Assembly (NCBI GenBank): GCA_001896885.1
Contig: MKRJ01000036.1
Location: 51,250-115,249, forward strand
Length of the DNA stretch: 64,000 bases
Direction of reading: 5' to 3'
Origin: Rhizobiales bacterium 65-79
GTDB taxonomy: Bacteria > Pseudomonadota > Alphaproteobacteria > Rhizobiales > Rhizobiaceae
Shown here: positions 27,303-34,707 of the stretch, one piece after another
Numbering within the stretch: position 1 is the first letter of the stretch
Layout of the letters: every line of letters starts with the position of its first letter
The notes under the pieces: model-generated
The model's input: only the letters and a program-made list of their open reading frames with translations
The model's database searches: none
Told to the model about the DNA's origin: nothing
Translations under genes and position numbers: made by a program

Positions 27303-28586
27303 TCAATCACCCGCTGCCCGGCCACTTTGTGCGTCTTCGCCGTCCAGAAGCGATTTGAGATCGGCAGCAGGGTCCCCGACAAGCGCGGGAGACGGAGACC
27401 TCCCCGTGTCGATCAAACGCCTGGCGACCATATAGGCTCGCGGCTCGTTCATGGCATCGACTGCCAGGAGCGCAAGGCCGCGATAGTACCAGAAAGAGGC
27501 CGAGGCGCCCGAACCCTTGCGCTTCACCACGTGGTCGTACCCGGAAGACAGTCCCGCAATCTGCAATTTGACATCGAATTGGTCAGACCAGAACCAGGGC
27601 CTCGCATCATAGGCTTCCGGCTTGCCAACGATGGTTCGGGCTGCCGCTTCGGCCTGCCCGATGGCGTTGCCGACGCTCTCCAGGCGGATCCTTTCGCCTC
27701 TCCAGGGGAAAGACGCGCAGTCACCCGCTGCAAGGATCCGAGGGTCGGAAGTCCGACAATGGGCATCTACGACGATACCGTTGCACATCGTCAGTCCCGC
27801 TGCCTCGGCCAGTCCGACATTAGGGCGAACGCCGATGCCCGCGACGACGAAATCGACGGAAATTTCCGATCCGTCCGTCAACAGAGCGCGCTTCACCCGG
27901 TCGGTGCCGGTCAGCGCCACGAGGCCGGTTCCCTCGCGCAAATCCACGCCGTGGGCGCGATGCAGCGTTCGAAAGAATTCCGATGTCTCGGCGGCCGCCA
28001 CCCGCTGCAGGATGCGTGGCGCGGCTTCGACGACAGTCACCCGCAACCCGAGCTTCGCCGCCACGGCGGCAGCTTCAAGGCCTATATATCCGCCCCCGAC
28101 AACCAATACATGCCGGGCGGGACGGAACTCCGCCGCCATGGCGTCGATATCCGCGAGCGTCCGGACATGATAGATCCCCGCCAGATCCCGACAGAGCGTC
28201 GCGGGCAGCCTTCGCGGCCGCGCGCCCGTGGCAAGGACCAGGCGGGCATAAGGCAGGGTGGCGCCGTCTGAAAGAACGACCTCTTGGGACGGCCTGTCGA
28301 TGCGCTCCGCGCGGGTGGCGAGGCGAAGATCGATGGATTTCCGTTCGAAGAAGGCCGGCGGCCTGAAATGGAGCGTTTCCGGCGCCATCTCTCCGAGGAG
28401 GTAGGCCTTGGAAAGTGGAGGGCGCTGATAGGGCGGCTGCGGCTCGTCGCCGACAAGCGTGATCGGGCCGGAGTGCCCGAATTCGCGCAGTTTGACGCAG
28501 ACGGAAAAACCCGCCTGCCCGGCCCCGATCACCACGATCGGGGCAGTCGGATCAGCCCCGCCCGCATTCATCGGAGCAATTTTCAT
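27303..28586 (-). CDS. FAD/NAD(P)-dependent oxidoreductase, ferredoxin (rubredoxin) reductase type
   Basis: About 427 residues. An N-terminal FAD-binding Rossmann motif 'VVIGAGQAGFSVCVKLRE', the 'PPYQRPPLSKAYL' signature of the rhodocoxin/putidaredoxin reductase group, a second NAD-binding motif 'VLVVGGGYIGLEAAAVAAKLG', 'GIGVRPNVGLAEAAGL' and the FAD motif 'ILAAGDCASF' are all present, followed by a C-terminal dimer/reductase domain. Such enzymes pass electrons from NAD(P)H to ferredoxins or rubredoxin-like carriers. The ATG at 28586 (or 28571) is chosen because upstream sequence overlaps the preceding small gene. It is the last gene of a six-gene minus-strand operon; NorW-like reduction of an NO-detoxifying partner is possible but unproven. 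Confidence 0.85.
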   Translation of the reverse strand: MKIAPMNAGGADPTAPIVVIGAGQAGFSVCVKLREFGHSGPITLVGDEPQPPYQRPPLSKAYLLGEMAPETLHFRPPAFFERKSIDLRLATRAERIDRPSQEVVLSDGATLPYARLVLATGARPRRLPATLCRDLAGIYHVRTLADIDAMAAEFRPARHVLVVGGGYIGLEAAAVAAKLGLRVTVVEAAPRILQRVAAAETSEFFRTLHRAHGVDLREGTGLVALTGTDRVKRALLTDGSEISVDFVVAGIGVRPNVGLAEAAGLTMCNGIVVDAHCRTSDPRILAAGDCASFPWRGERIRLESVGNAIGQAEAAARTIVGKPEAYDARPWFWSDQFDVKLQIAGLSSGYDHVVKRKGSGASASFWYYRGLALLAVDAMNEPRAYMVARRLIDTGRSPSPALVGDPAADLKSLLDGEDAQSGRAAGD

Positions 28587-28681
28587 CCCGGCGCGAACTC
28601 GGCGGAGCGATTGTCTTCTTGCATGGCCAGCAGCGCCGGGCGCCGACTCCGCCGGGCAGGGGCGCATGGACGCCAAGGCCT

Positions 28682-28888
28682 TCACCACGTCAGCTTCGGC
28701 GCCAACCGATGCAGCAGGACGTCGAACCGGCGCGCTCCCGCGGGATCGACGCGGCGCAGCGCCACGCATGCCTGACCCGCCAGGCGGCAGGCATTTTCTA
28801 CTTCTCCGGTCGCGGCAAGCGCCGTGAGGCTTGCCAGCAGGATCTCGGGCAGGCCGGCAGGGTCTGATGCAGCCGGTCCGCTCACCAT
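28682..28888 (-). CDS. Small uncharacterised protein, translationally coupled to the Nfu_N-DUF59 gene
   Basis: A 68-residue Ala/Leu-rich protein, predicted helical, with 'LPEILLASLTALAATGEVEN', 'ACRLAGQACVALRRVDP' and 'FDVLLHRLAPKLTW' at the end. I do not recognise a family. The start overlaps the preceding stop in ATGGTGA, strongly suggesting coupling, and coding in this frame accounts for the otherwise empty 300 bases between its neighbours. The helical pattern with paired Cys-containing segments suggests a small adaptor, but this is speculation. Confidence 0.65.
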   Translation of the reverse strand: MVSGPAASDPAGLPEILLASLTALAATGEVENACRLAGQACVALRRVDPAGARRFDVLLHRLAPKLTW

Positions 28889-29523
28889 CCGCCTCCGTCG
28901 CGTATGCCGAAATGAGCCTTCGCCTCGGGCGACATCATTTCCGGTGTCCAGCGTGGCTCGTAGGTCAGTTGAACGTCGACGGATTCCACGCCTTCAACCG
29001 CGGCCGCCGCTTCGCCGGCACCGGCCTTGAGGTAATTCGTGGCCGGGCATCCGGGCGTGGTGGTGGTCATGATCACGGTGGTCATTCCGCGGTCCTCGAC
29101 CGTCACCTCGTAGACGAGGCCGAGGTCGACGATGTTATAGCCGAGTTCCGGATCGATCACCTGCCGCAACGCCTCGCGGATGATCTCGGCCCTCCCGCCA
29201 TCCGTCGCCGGATTGGCGGGACTGCTGGGCGCGGCGGCCTTTCCGCGGACGACCGGCGCGCCCGACATGAAATGCTCCATGATGACGCCGAGGATCGCCG
29301 GCTTGAAATGCTGCCACTCGCGATCCGATCGCGCGACGACGATGCTGTCCCTGCCGAGCGACACGCCGGTGACGCCCGGAATGGCAAAGAGCCGTTCCGC
29401 GAGCGGCGACACCCCGGCCTGCTCCCTGTTCCCGAGATCGAGCGTGCCCTCGGCCAGCACCTCACAGCCGGGCAGAAATCTCAGCTTCTTCGGGTCCGGC
29501 GTCGCCTCCGTCTGAATGAACAT
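28882..29523 (-). CDS. Nfu N-terminal domain fused to DUF59/MIP18 (SufT-like) Fe-S assembly domain
   Basis: A 213-residue two-domain protein. Residues about 1-90 match the Nfu/NifU N-terminal domain ('MFIQTEATPDPKKLRFLPG', 'PLAERLFAIPGVTGVSLGRD', 'VARSDREWQHFKPAI'). Residues about 110-213 match DUF59/MIP18 ('IIREALRQVIDPELGYNIVD', 'LGLVYEVTVED', 'MTTTTPGCPATNYL'), with the conserved Asp-Pro-Glu and Cys. The CxxC cluster-carrying C-terminal domain of a normal Nfu is absent and replaced by DUF59. DUF59 proteins help mature [4Fe-4S] proteins. Its place in an operon with DUF2249 proteins points to Fe-S repair under nitrosative stress (inference). Confidence 0.85.
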   Translation of the reverse strand: MFIQTEATPDPKKLRFLPGCEVLAEGTLDLGNREQAGVSPLAERLFAIPGVTGVSLGRDSIVVARSDREWQHFKPAILGVIMEHFMSGAPVVRGKAAAPSSPANPATDGGRAEIIREALRQVIDPELGYNIVDLGLVYEVTVEDRGMTTVIMTTTTPGCPATNYLKAGAGEAAAAVEGVESVDVQLTYEPRWTPEMMSPEAKAHFGIRDGGGW

Positions 29524-29568
29524 CTTCCGCCTCCTGCGTCGGTCCGGGTTCGCGGCCTGTCGGGCCTG

Positions 29569-30105
29569 TCAGGCTGCCGCCTTGCCGGCCGCGCCGATCC
29601 GGACCAGTATCCTGTATGTCTTGCCGTCGCCCTCGAACGCGCCGCGCCAGGCATGGCCGCGCTTCGCAAGCTCCGGAAGGAGGAAGATCGGCTCGCGGCA
29701 CAACAGGGCCGAAAGCACGTCCCCTTCCTTCAAGGCCTCCGTCGCAGCCAGGATCCGCACCATGGGTTCGGGCGGATCCAGATCGCGGTTGTCCATGTGC
29801 TGAACGGGAGCAGGCCAGTCCGAAGCATCGGCAGAGCCGGTTTCGGCAGCCGCGGAAGGCGGTTGCGAGGCGCCCTCCTCCGGCCGGAAGAGCACCTCCC
29901 AGTCGCCGCCTGCAAGCTCTTGCGCCTCGTGGGCGAAGCCCCTGGCGCCCAGCACGCTGAAGAGCGGGACCGGCTTGAACGTGGCCAGCAACCTGAGCCC
30001 CTGCCCCGGCCCTAGCTTGGATACCGCTCCCATGATCGCCTCGAAAGGCTCGCCGCCGGCGCGGAGTATCGGACGTACGTCCAGTTCGACGAATGAAGAT
30101 GCCAT
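29569..30105 (-). CDS. Tandem DUF2249 protein
   Basis: A 178-residue protein with two DUF2249-type units: residues about 4-75 ('VELDVRPILRAGGEPFEAIM', 'LLATFKPVPLFSVLGARGF') and about 100-175 ('MDNRDLDPPEPMVRILAATE', 'LLCREPIFLLPELAKRGHAW'). DUF2249 is a TusA-like small alpha/beta fold often found near nitrogen-oxide respiration genes; the molecular role is unknown. The ATG at 30105 follows AGGAGAG by about 7 bases. It lies between the membrane protein and the Nfu_N-DUF59 gene, with short gaps. Confidence 0.82.
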   Translation of the reverse strand: MASSFVELDVRPILRAGGEPFEAIMGAVSKLGPGQGLRLLATFKPVPLFSVLGARGFAHEAQELAGGDWEVLFRPEEGASQPPSAAAETGSADASDWPAPVQHMDNRDLDPPEPMVRILAATEALKEGDVLSALLCREPIFLLPELAKRGHAWRGAFEGDGKTYRILVRIGAAGKAAA

Positions 30106-30125
30106 ATCGTTCTCTCCTCTTTCGA

Positions 30126-31475
30126 TCAGGGTTGGCATGACAGGAGAAGGCGCGGCGGCCGCGCCCCTTGCGGAAGACGTGCGGCGTCCTTCACATCCGC
30201 CAGGCGGCGCGTGCGCACGAGCTGCGCGACGATGCCGACGGTCGCCACGAGCAGGAGGGCGGCGGCGAAACGGAAGGCGAGCGGAAGGCCGGCAAGGAGC
30301 GCGGCGGCGCCGGCCCAGACCGCGATGAAATAGAGCAGGAACCATTTGCCCGCGCGATTTTCGACGACGAGATCCTGAACGCGCGGCGTCGGCCCCTTGC
30401 CCAGCACGGGCCCGTAGCATTCCAGCCAGGTGAGAAACGCCACGATCTTGTAGAGTTGCGCAAGGCCGAGCCCCGACAGCCAGCCGAAGGCGATCAGGAA
30501 GACGACGGCGGCAGCATGATCGCCCAGGCGCCGGATGGCGAGCAGCAACAGGGTGAGCACGACCGATGCGGCGAGCGAGACCAGCGCGTACGCGGCCATG
30601 CGGCTGTTGAGTTCTATGTTGCGGCGCCTGCGCGCGCGGTAGAGGTGGAGGACATCCGCGCCGTAAAGCGCGAGAGCAAGGACTCCCATGGCAAGGGCGG
30701 CCAGAAGGGCGAGCGAGGGATTCCCTCCGAGCAGGACCGCAAGGATCCCCCCGGCGATTGCCATGCCGAGCGCCGCCGCTCCGAGAAGAAGCGCCGCCTT
30801 GGTGGTGGCCCCTTCCAGTTCCGGCGCCAGCATGAACATGGCCAGCAGGCGGTAGCTCACGCCCATCGCGGTGAAGGTAAGCCAGCCGCCGAGACCCGCG
30901 ACGACGTGGATGGGCAGGCCGGCCGTCGTCAGGGCCACCAAAGGCCCGTAGTCCACGGTTCCCCCGAGCACCAGCGCGAAGGTGGCTCCGAGCACCACGG
31001 TGAATGTGACGCCGGCAAGGCCGACGACGACGAACCTGGCCGGCAGCGGCATCGTCGGCGCGGCGGCCATCGTCCGCGCGAGGTTCCACAATACGAACGC
31101 GAAGCCGGCAATCAGCAGGGCGGCGGCGATCGCAAAGAACGGAACGGCGGGAGCAATACGCCCGTCGAGCTGAAGAAATGCGAGGATCAGCGCCGCGAGC
31201 CCCACCACGAGCGACACCAGGGCGGGCAAGGCAAGGGCGTTGCTGTAGAGCGGCTGCGCCACGAGCACCGGGAGGAACTGGAGCAGCGCGCCGCACATCA
31301 GCAGGCTCAGCCAACCGATGGCGACGACGTGAACGAGGATCAGGGTTTCGGGCGCGGCGATCGCCGCGGCCGGAAATCCATAGCCGACGGCCATCATGGC
31401 CTCCGCCGCCATGAGCGCGACCAGCGCAGCCGCGAAATAGGACATCGTCCATCGTGAGAGGGTAACGCCCGTCAT
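30126..31475 (-). CDS. Multi-pass membrane protein, NnrS/heme-copper-oxidase-subunit-I-like
   Basis: About 449 residues with roughly 11-12 hydrophobic helices. Two conserved-looking His lie in membrane segments: 'ETLILVHVVAIGWLSLLM' and 'LPIHVVAGLGGWLTFTAMGV'. This pattern resembles proteins annotated as cbb3-type subunit I-like or NnrS-like that are encoded near NO-response genes. The full set of six heme-copper ligands is not apparent, so it is unlikely to be an oxidase. NnrS proteins protect cells against NO-derived iron complexes. The ATG at 31475 begins just before the first helix; upstream sequence overlaps the preceding gene region without similarity. Its stop is 20 bases from the tandem DUF2249 start. 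Confidence 0.65.
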   Translation of the reverse strand: MTGVTLSRWTMSYFAAALVALMAAEAMMAVGYGFPAAAIAAPETLILVHVVAIGWLSLLMCGALLQFLPVLVAQPLYSNALALPALVSLVVGLAALILAFLQLDGRIAPAVPFFAIAAALLIAGFAFVLWNLARTMAAAPTMPLPARFVVVGLAGVTFTVVLGATFALVLGGTVDYGPLVALTTAGLPIHVVAGLGGWLTFTAMGVSYRLLAMFMLAPELEGATTKAALLLGAAALGMAIAGGILAVLLGGNPSLALLAALAMGVLALALYGADVLHLYRARRRRNIELNSRMAAYALVSLAASVVLTLLLLAIRRLGDHAAAVVFLIAFGWLSGLGLAQLYKIVAFLTWLECYGPVLGKGPTPRVQDLVVENRAGKWFLLYFIAVWAGAAALLAGLPLAFRFAAALLLVATVGIVAQLVRTRRLADVKDAARLPQGARPPRLLLSCQP

Positions 31476-31539
31476 GCGTGCGAACCTCGCCTGGATGCGG
31501 TGCCGGCGCGTGAAGCCGGCACGGCGTCCAAGACCCGGC

Positions 31540-31800
31540 TCAGGCGGCCTTCGCCAGCTTGCCGATCTCCACCCTCCACACTTCGGGCCCGCGCTCCAGA
31601 TACGTCCAGGAGAACTGGCTCGGATACTCGGCCTCGAGCTGATAATAGAGCGGCTTCGGATCGTGGTCGTTGACCAGGACGAAGCGCCCTCCGGGCGCAA
31701 GCCCATTGACGAGCTGGAAGATCTTCGCGTGGCGCTGCGCGGGCACGAGGCTGCGTACGTCGACGGTGTCGACGTCGGATTGCTTGGCGGCATCGGTCAT
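31540..31800 (-). CDS. DUF2249 family protein, first gene of the NO-response operon
   Basis: An 86-residue single-domain DUF2249 protein: 'VDTVDVRSLVPAQRHAKIFQ', 'LAPGGRFVLVNDHDPKPLYY' and 'YPSQFSWTYLERGPEVWRVE'. The 'NDHDPKPLYYQLEAEYP' segment is the family hallmark. The ATG at 31800 follows AAGGAA by about 8 bases; an earlier in-frame start at 31944 gives unrelated sequence. It is followed after 64 bases by the membrane protein. Confidence 0.85.
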   Translation of the reverse strand: MTDAAKQSDVDTVDVRSLVPAQRHAKIFQLVNGLAPGGRFVLVNDHDPKPLYYQLEAEYPSQFSWTYLERGPEVWRVEIGKLAKAA

Positions 31801-32212
31801 GTTCGGGTTCCTTGATCCTTGGGTTCGATCCGGTTGGTCGACGGCAGCGGCGCATCCGTCGCGTTGCACGGAGCTGGCATTCGCCGGCCCGCCAAACAGG
31901 CCTATCGCGCCTGGCGCCGTAGGCCGCTTCCGCCGCCGGAACATTTCTCCCTAAAAGATACATTGTCAATATATCTTTTATCGCGGCATCGATCCGCTGC
32001 CTTGCAAACGCCTGCGCCGACAAGCGCCCTGTCAATCGGCCGCAGGTGAAATCGGGTTGCCGCCCTATCCGGGTGCCGGCTGGGCGGTTCTCGCCATCCG
32101 AGCGCCGGTCCGGCCTGGACAGGCGATCGAGGCATGCGGCAGCCCGGGCAGCCACACCAAAGAGTGCGGCGCGTCGGTCAGCCATGCGGCTTTCCGTCGG
32201 CAGCGGTCCTTC
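31801..32212. other. Intergenic region between the DUF2249 operon and ric
   Basis: About 410 bases without a convincing gene. It contains the NsrR-like palindrome and promoter described at 31952-31980, which would drive the minus-strand DUF2249 operon. The leader from there to the DUF2249 start is about 150 bases. The right half (31981-32212) lies downstream of ric and shows no recognisable feature. Confidence 0.6.
31952..31980 (-). promoter_or_regulatory. NsrR-like palindromic operator overlapping a -35 box
   Basis: A 29-base AT-rich palindrome in GC-rich DNA: 9-base perfect arms TAAAAGATA (31952-31960) and TATCTTTTA (31972-31980). Read as 11-base half-sites, AAAGATACATT and AATATATCTTT around GTC, with one mismatch, it resembles the AAGATGCATTT half-site of the NO-sensing repressor NsrR. 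On the minus strand a perfect TTGACA (31969 to 31964) lies inside it. A poorly matching -10 (AAATGT) follows at 17 bases. Binding would therefore block the promoter of the DUF2249 operon. No Rrf2/NsrR gene is in the window. Confidence 0.6.
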
Positions 32213-32899
32213 TCAGCTCCGCATCACAAGGAAGCGCGGAAACAGCACGTTGTTTTCCAGGTGGATATGCTCCATCAAATCCTCGGAAAGCCGGGCCGTG
32301 CCGGTGTAGAGCGCCTGCCAGGAACGGCAGGCCCCATCAGGCAATGCAAAGCCGTCCGTGAGGCTTTCAACCAGACGAAGCAGCGCGCCCTGGTCGTCAT
32401 GCTCGTGGCGAAGTTCGTCGATGACGACATCCAGCGCTTCGTTCGTGCGCTGCCGCATCGCCGGAAACAGTGTCGTTTCCTCCCTGGTCATGTGTCGCTC
32501 CAGATCGCTCTCCATCCGGCGCAACGTGTCGCAAAGCCCGGCCGGAGCCTTCGGGTGCTCTCGGTGGACCGCCTCCACCTTTCGCGAAAGCGCAATAAGT
32601 TCGGGGAGGTCGCGGCGGTGCGCGCTGTGGTAGCAGGCCTGGATATGCTCGATCAGCTCGTCGCTATCCATCGAAGCCGGCGCGGCCGCGGCCCCGCTGC
32701 CGCCGAAAGCCTCCAGCGCCCGCCTCAATTCCTCGGGATCGACACCGCGACGGCGCGCAGCGCTTTCAAGGTCCAGATCGCCATTGCAGCAGAAGTCGAT
32801 CTTGAACCGACGGAAGACGGCCGTCGCACCCGGCAGAGTGGCGGCCAGCCCGCCGACGGTCCGCTCGCGCCGCATGGCCTCTGATATATCAACCCTCAT
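32213..32899 (-). CDS. ric: Iron-sulfur cluster repair di-iron protein (RIC/ScdA/YtfE)
   Basis: About 228 residues: an N-terminal ScdA_N/DUF542 domain with the Cys-Cys signature ('FKIDFCCNGDLDLE', about 37-50) and a C-terminal hemerythrin-like four-helix domain with His/Glu ligands in 'EAVHREHPKAP', 'LERHMTREETTLFPAM', 'ELRHEHDDQ' and 'MEHIHLENNVLFPRFL'. RIC proteins release NO and help repair Fe-S clusters damaged by nitrosative or oxidative stress. The ATG at 32899 is preferred over 32998 because GGAG lies about 8 bases upstream and family similarity starts there. A CRP/FNR-type site lies about 92 bases upstream. Confidence 0.9.
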   Translation of the reverse strand: MRVDISEAMRRERTVGGLAATLPGATAVFRRFKIDFCCNGDLDLESAARRRGVDPEELRRALEAFGGSGAAAAPASMDSDELIEHIQACYHSAHRRDLPELIALSRKVEAVHREHPKAPAGLCDTLRRMESDLERHMTREETTLFPAMRQRTNEALDVVIDELRHEHDDQGALLRLVESLTDGFALPDGACRSWQALYTGTARLSEDLMEHIHLENNVLFPRFLVMRS

Positions 32900-32983
32900 C
32901 GTCGAAACTCCATGTCCGGTCAGGAACCGATGGGCGGCCATTCGGCCGCCGCCATCTATTTCGGACGATTCAGGCCGACGCTC

Positions 32984-32999
32984 TTTGCTCCGGAACAAG
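32984..32999 (-). promoter_or_regulatory. CRP/FNR-type operator upstream of ric
   Basis: TTTG-CTCCGGAA-CAAG, i.e. TTG-N8-CAA, centred at 32991.5 and about 92 bases upstream of the ric start. Read on the minus strand (CTTGTTCCGGAGCAAA) it is nearly identical to the site between dnr and aox (TTTGTTCCGCCGCAAA). Confidence 0.5.
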
Positions 33000-33067
33000 T
33001 TTTTTCGTCTCGACGTTATCGCCTTCCCTTCCCGGAACGGGAACGGGGTCCGGAGCCATCCGGGCGG

Positions 33068-33769
33068 TTATGACGCCGCCTCCCTGATCGCGGCGAGCAT
33101 TTCGGGCAGGCAGACGACGACATGCCTGTGGGCACTCAGCACGATGCCGTCCTTCTCCCAACCGCTCAGCGTGCGGCTGACCGTGTGCAACGTCGTTCCC
33201 GCGAGTTCGGCGATATCCTGACGGGAAAGCGGAAAGCAGATCTCCGTTCCCTGCGCGGTACGGCGACCTGCCTGGCGCGCCAGCCTCAACAAGGCATGGG
33301 CGATCCTGCGCTCGACGGTCTCGGTGGATATCTCGCGCAGCCGGGCCTGCGTTTCCCGGTAGCGGGTCCCGAGCACCGCGACCGCATTCAACGCGATCTG
33401 CGGATGCCTGCCCATCAGTTCGCGCATGGCGCCCGCGGACCAGGCGAACAGGTGCGTGTCCTCCACCGCCACCACCGTCCCGGGATAATCCGGGATGCCC
33501 GCAAGCGCGGCGTAGCCCACCAGTTCCCCAGGACCGAGATAGCGCAATGCGATCTGGTTGCCCTCCTCGGTGGTCTGCGTCGCGCGCAGGCGGCCGACGA
33601 CCACCACATAGAAATTCCGGACGGCATCCCCCTGATGATACAGCACCTCTTTCCTCGCCAGGCGCCTGCGGGAAGCCGCCCGGCGCACCTCGTCGAGGAT
33701 CTCGCCCGACAGGGAGCGGAAAATCTCGGTGCCCGCCAGAATGCCGATATCCGTCTGGCTGTCCATCAT
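33068..33769 (-). CDS. CRP/FNR-family transcription regulator, DNR/NnrR type
   Basis: A 233-residue protein: an N-terminal cyclic-nucleotide-binding-like beta-roll (about 10-125, 'YHQGDAVRNFYVVVVGRLRA', 'GPGELVGYAALAGI'), a dimerisation helix ('RHPQIALNAVAVLGTRYRET'), and a C-terminal winged helix with 'LSRQDIAELAGTTLHTVSRT' as helix-turn-helix. The N-terminal Cys cluster of FNR is missing, so it should not carry a [4Fe-4S] oxygen sensor; DNR/NnrR proteins sense NO via heme. It lies between ric and aox and is the obvious candidate for the TTG-N8-CAA sites in this region. One such site lies about 80 bases upstream of its own start, suggesting autoregulation. Confidence 0.88.
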   Translation of the reverse strand: MMDSQTDIGILAGTEIFRSLSGEILDEVRRAASRRRLARKEVLYHQGDAVRNFYVVVVGRLRATQTTEEGNQIALRYLGPGELVGYAALAGIPDYPGTVVAVEDTHLFAWSAGAMRELMGRHPQIALNAVAVLGTRYRETQARLREISTETVERRIAHALLRLARQAGRRTAQGTEICFPLSRQDIAELAGTTLHTVSRTLSGWEKDGIVLSAHRHVVVCLPEMLAAIREAAS

Positions 33770-33840
33770 CGCCCGCTCTTCCGGTCTCCGCTCGCACGTC
33801 CCTCACGTCGGACCGTCTCGGGACGACGAAGCCGGCATAG

Positions 33841-33856
33841 TTTGTTCCGCCGCAAA
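33841..33856. promoter_or_regulatory. CRP/FNR-type site in the dnr/aox divergent region
   Basis: TTTG-TTCCGCCG-CAAA, a TTG-N8-CAA site centred at 33848.5. It is 79 bases upstream of the regulator start and about 173 bases upstream of the aox ATG. It could serve either gene. The wider 252-base gap shows no gene. Confidence 0.5.
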
Positions 33857-33985
33857 TTCAATTCCGCCCGAACAACGCATAATCCTAAAGCATAGGGAGG
33901 CAGCGCGGGACTGCGACGGAAATGCCGATGACGCCTCGCGGTGGCACGTTCAATCGCGGGCCGCCCGACGGACACACGATCTGAC

Positions 33986-33991
33986 TATAAT
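33986..33991 (+). promoter_or_regulatory. Consensus -10 box of the aox promoter
   Basis: A perfect TATAAT lies 31 bases before the aox ATG, and no good -35 is seen 17 bases upstream. A strong -10 with a poor -35 is typical of activator-dependent promoters, but no TTG-N8-CAA site sits at -41.5 here, so the activator would be another one or would act from a distance. Confidence 0.5.
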
Positions 33992-34021
33992 GGAGAAGTT
34001 ATTTAGAGTACCACCTCGGCC

Positions 34022-34675
34022 ATGCTGACGATCGACAAGACCAATCTGGAGCGCCACCATCCTCCCCGGACCTTTTCGGACCGGGTGGCCTACCGCGCGG
34101 TCGGAATGCTGCGCTTCGTCGCCTCAGGGCTGTTCGGCCGCCGCTATCGCCACCGAACCATCGTGCTCGAGACCATCGCAGCCGTTCCGGGCATGGTGGC
34201 AGCAACGCTTCTCCATCTCAAATGCCTGCGGCGGATGATCGACGATCGCGGCTGGATCCGCACCCTGCTGAACGAGGCCGAGACCCAGCGCGCCCATCTG
34301 ATGGTCTTCGTCGCCATCGACCGCCCGAGCCTGCTCGAGCGTCTTTCCGTCCTGCTCGCGCAGGGGTTCTTCTACAATGCGCATTTCCTGATCTATCTCT
34401 TCTCCCCGCGAACGGCCCACCGGATCGCCGGCTATTTCGCCGAGGACGCCGTACGCGGTTACGGCCAGTATCTCGAGGAAATCCACGAAGGGCGGCAGGA
34501 AAACCCCCCAGCGCCGGCCCTGGCGATCGCCTACTGGAATCTGCAGCCCGACGCGCGGCTCGCGGACGTCATCCGCGCGATGCAGGAAGACGAGGCCATC
34601 CACCGGGACATCAACCACAGTTTCGCCGACGCCCTGGAAAGCGGACGCGACCTGCCCGGCCCGCCGCGGATATAG
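34022..34675 (+). CDS. aox: Alternative oxidase (cyanide- and NO-insensitive quinol oxidase)
   Basis: A 217-residue membrane-associated di-iron oxidase. The carboxylate and His ligands appear in order: 'LETIAAVPGMVAATLLHLK', 'NEAETQRAHLMVF' (Glu and His), 'GYFAEDAVRGYGQYLEE' (Glu) and 'MQEDEAIHRDINH' (Glu and His). It oxidises ubiquinol and reduces oxygen to water without pumping protons; the family is resistant to cyanide and NO. Bacterial members are usually this short, lacking a mitochondrial presequence. Position beside a DNR-like regulator, RIC and HemN suggests it keeps electrons flowing when NO blocks heme oxidases. It converges on hemN with 32 bases between stops. Confidence 0.93.
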   Translation: MLTIDKTNLERHHPPRTFSDRVAYRAVGMLRFVASGLFGRRYRHRTIVLETIAAVPGMVAATLLHLKCLRRMIDDRGWIRTLLNEAETQRAHLMVFVAIDRPSLLERLSVLLAQGFFYNAHFLIYLFSPRTAHRIAGYFAEDAVRGYGQYLEEIHEGRQENPPAPALAIAYWNLQPDARLADVIRAMQEDEAIHRDINHSFADALESGRDLPGPPRI

Positions 34676-34707
34676 CCGTACGCGCGTCGAGGCCGGAGCA
34701 TGGGCGT

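Noticed and set aside
32881..32891. TGATATATCA near the ric start as a possible FNR box
   Set aside because: The spacing does not fit TTG-N8-CAA and it lies inside ric codons 3-6. The proper site is upstream at 32984-32999.
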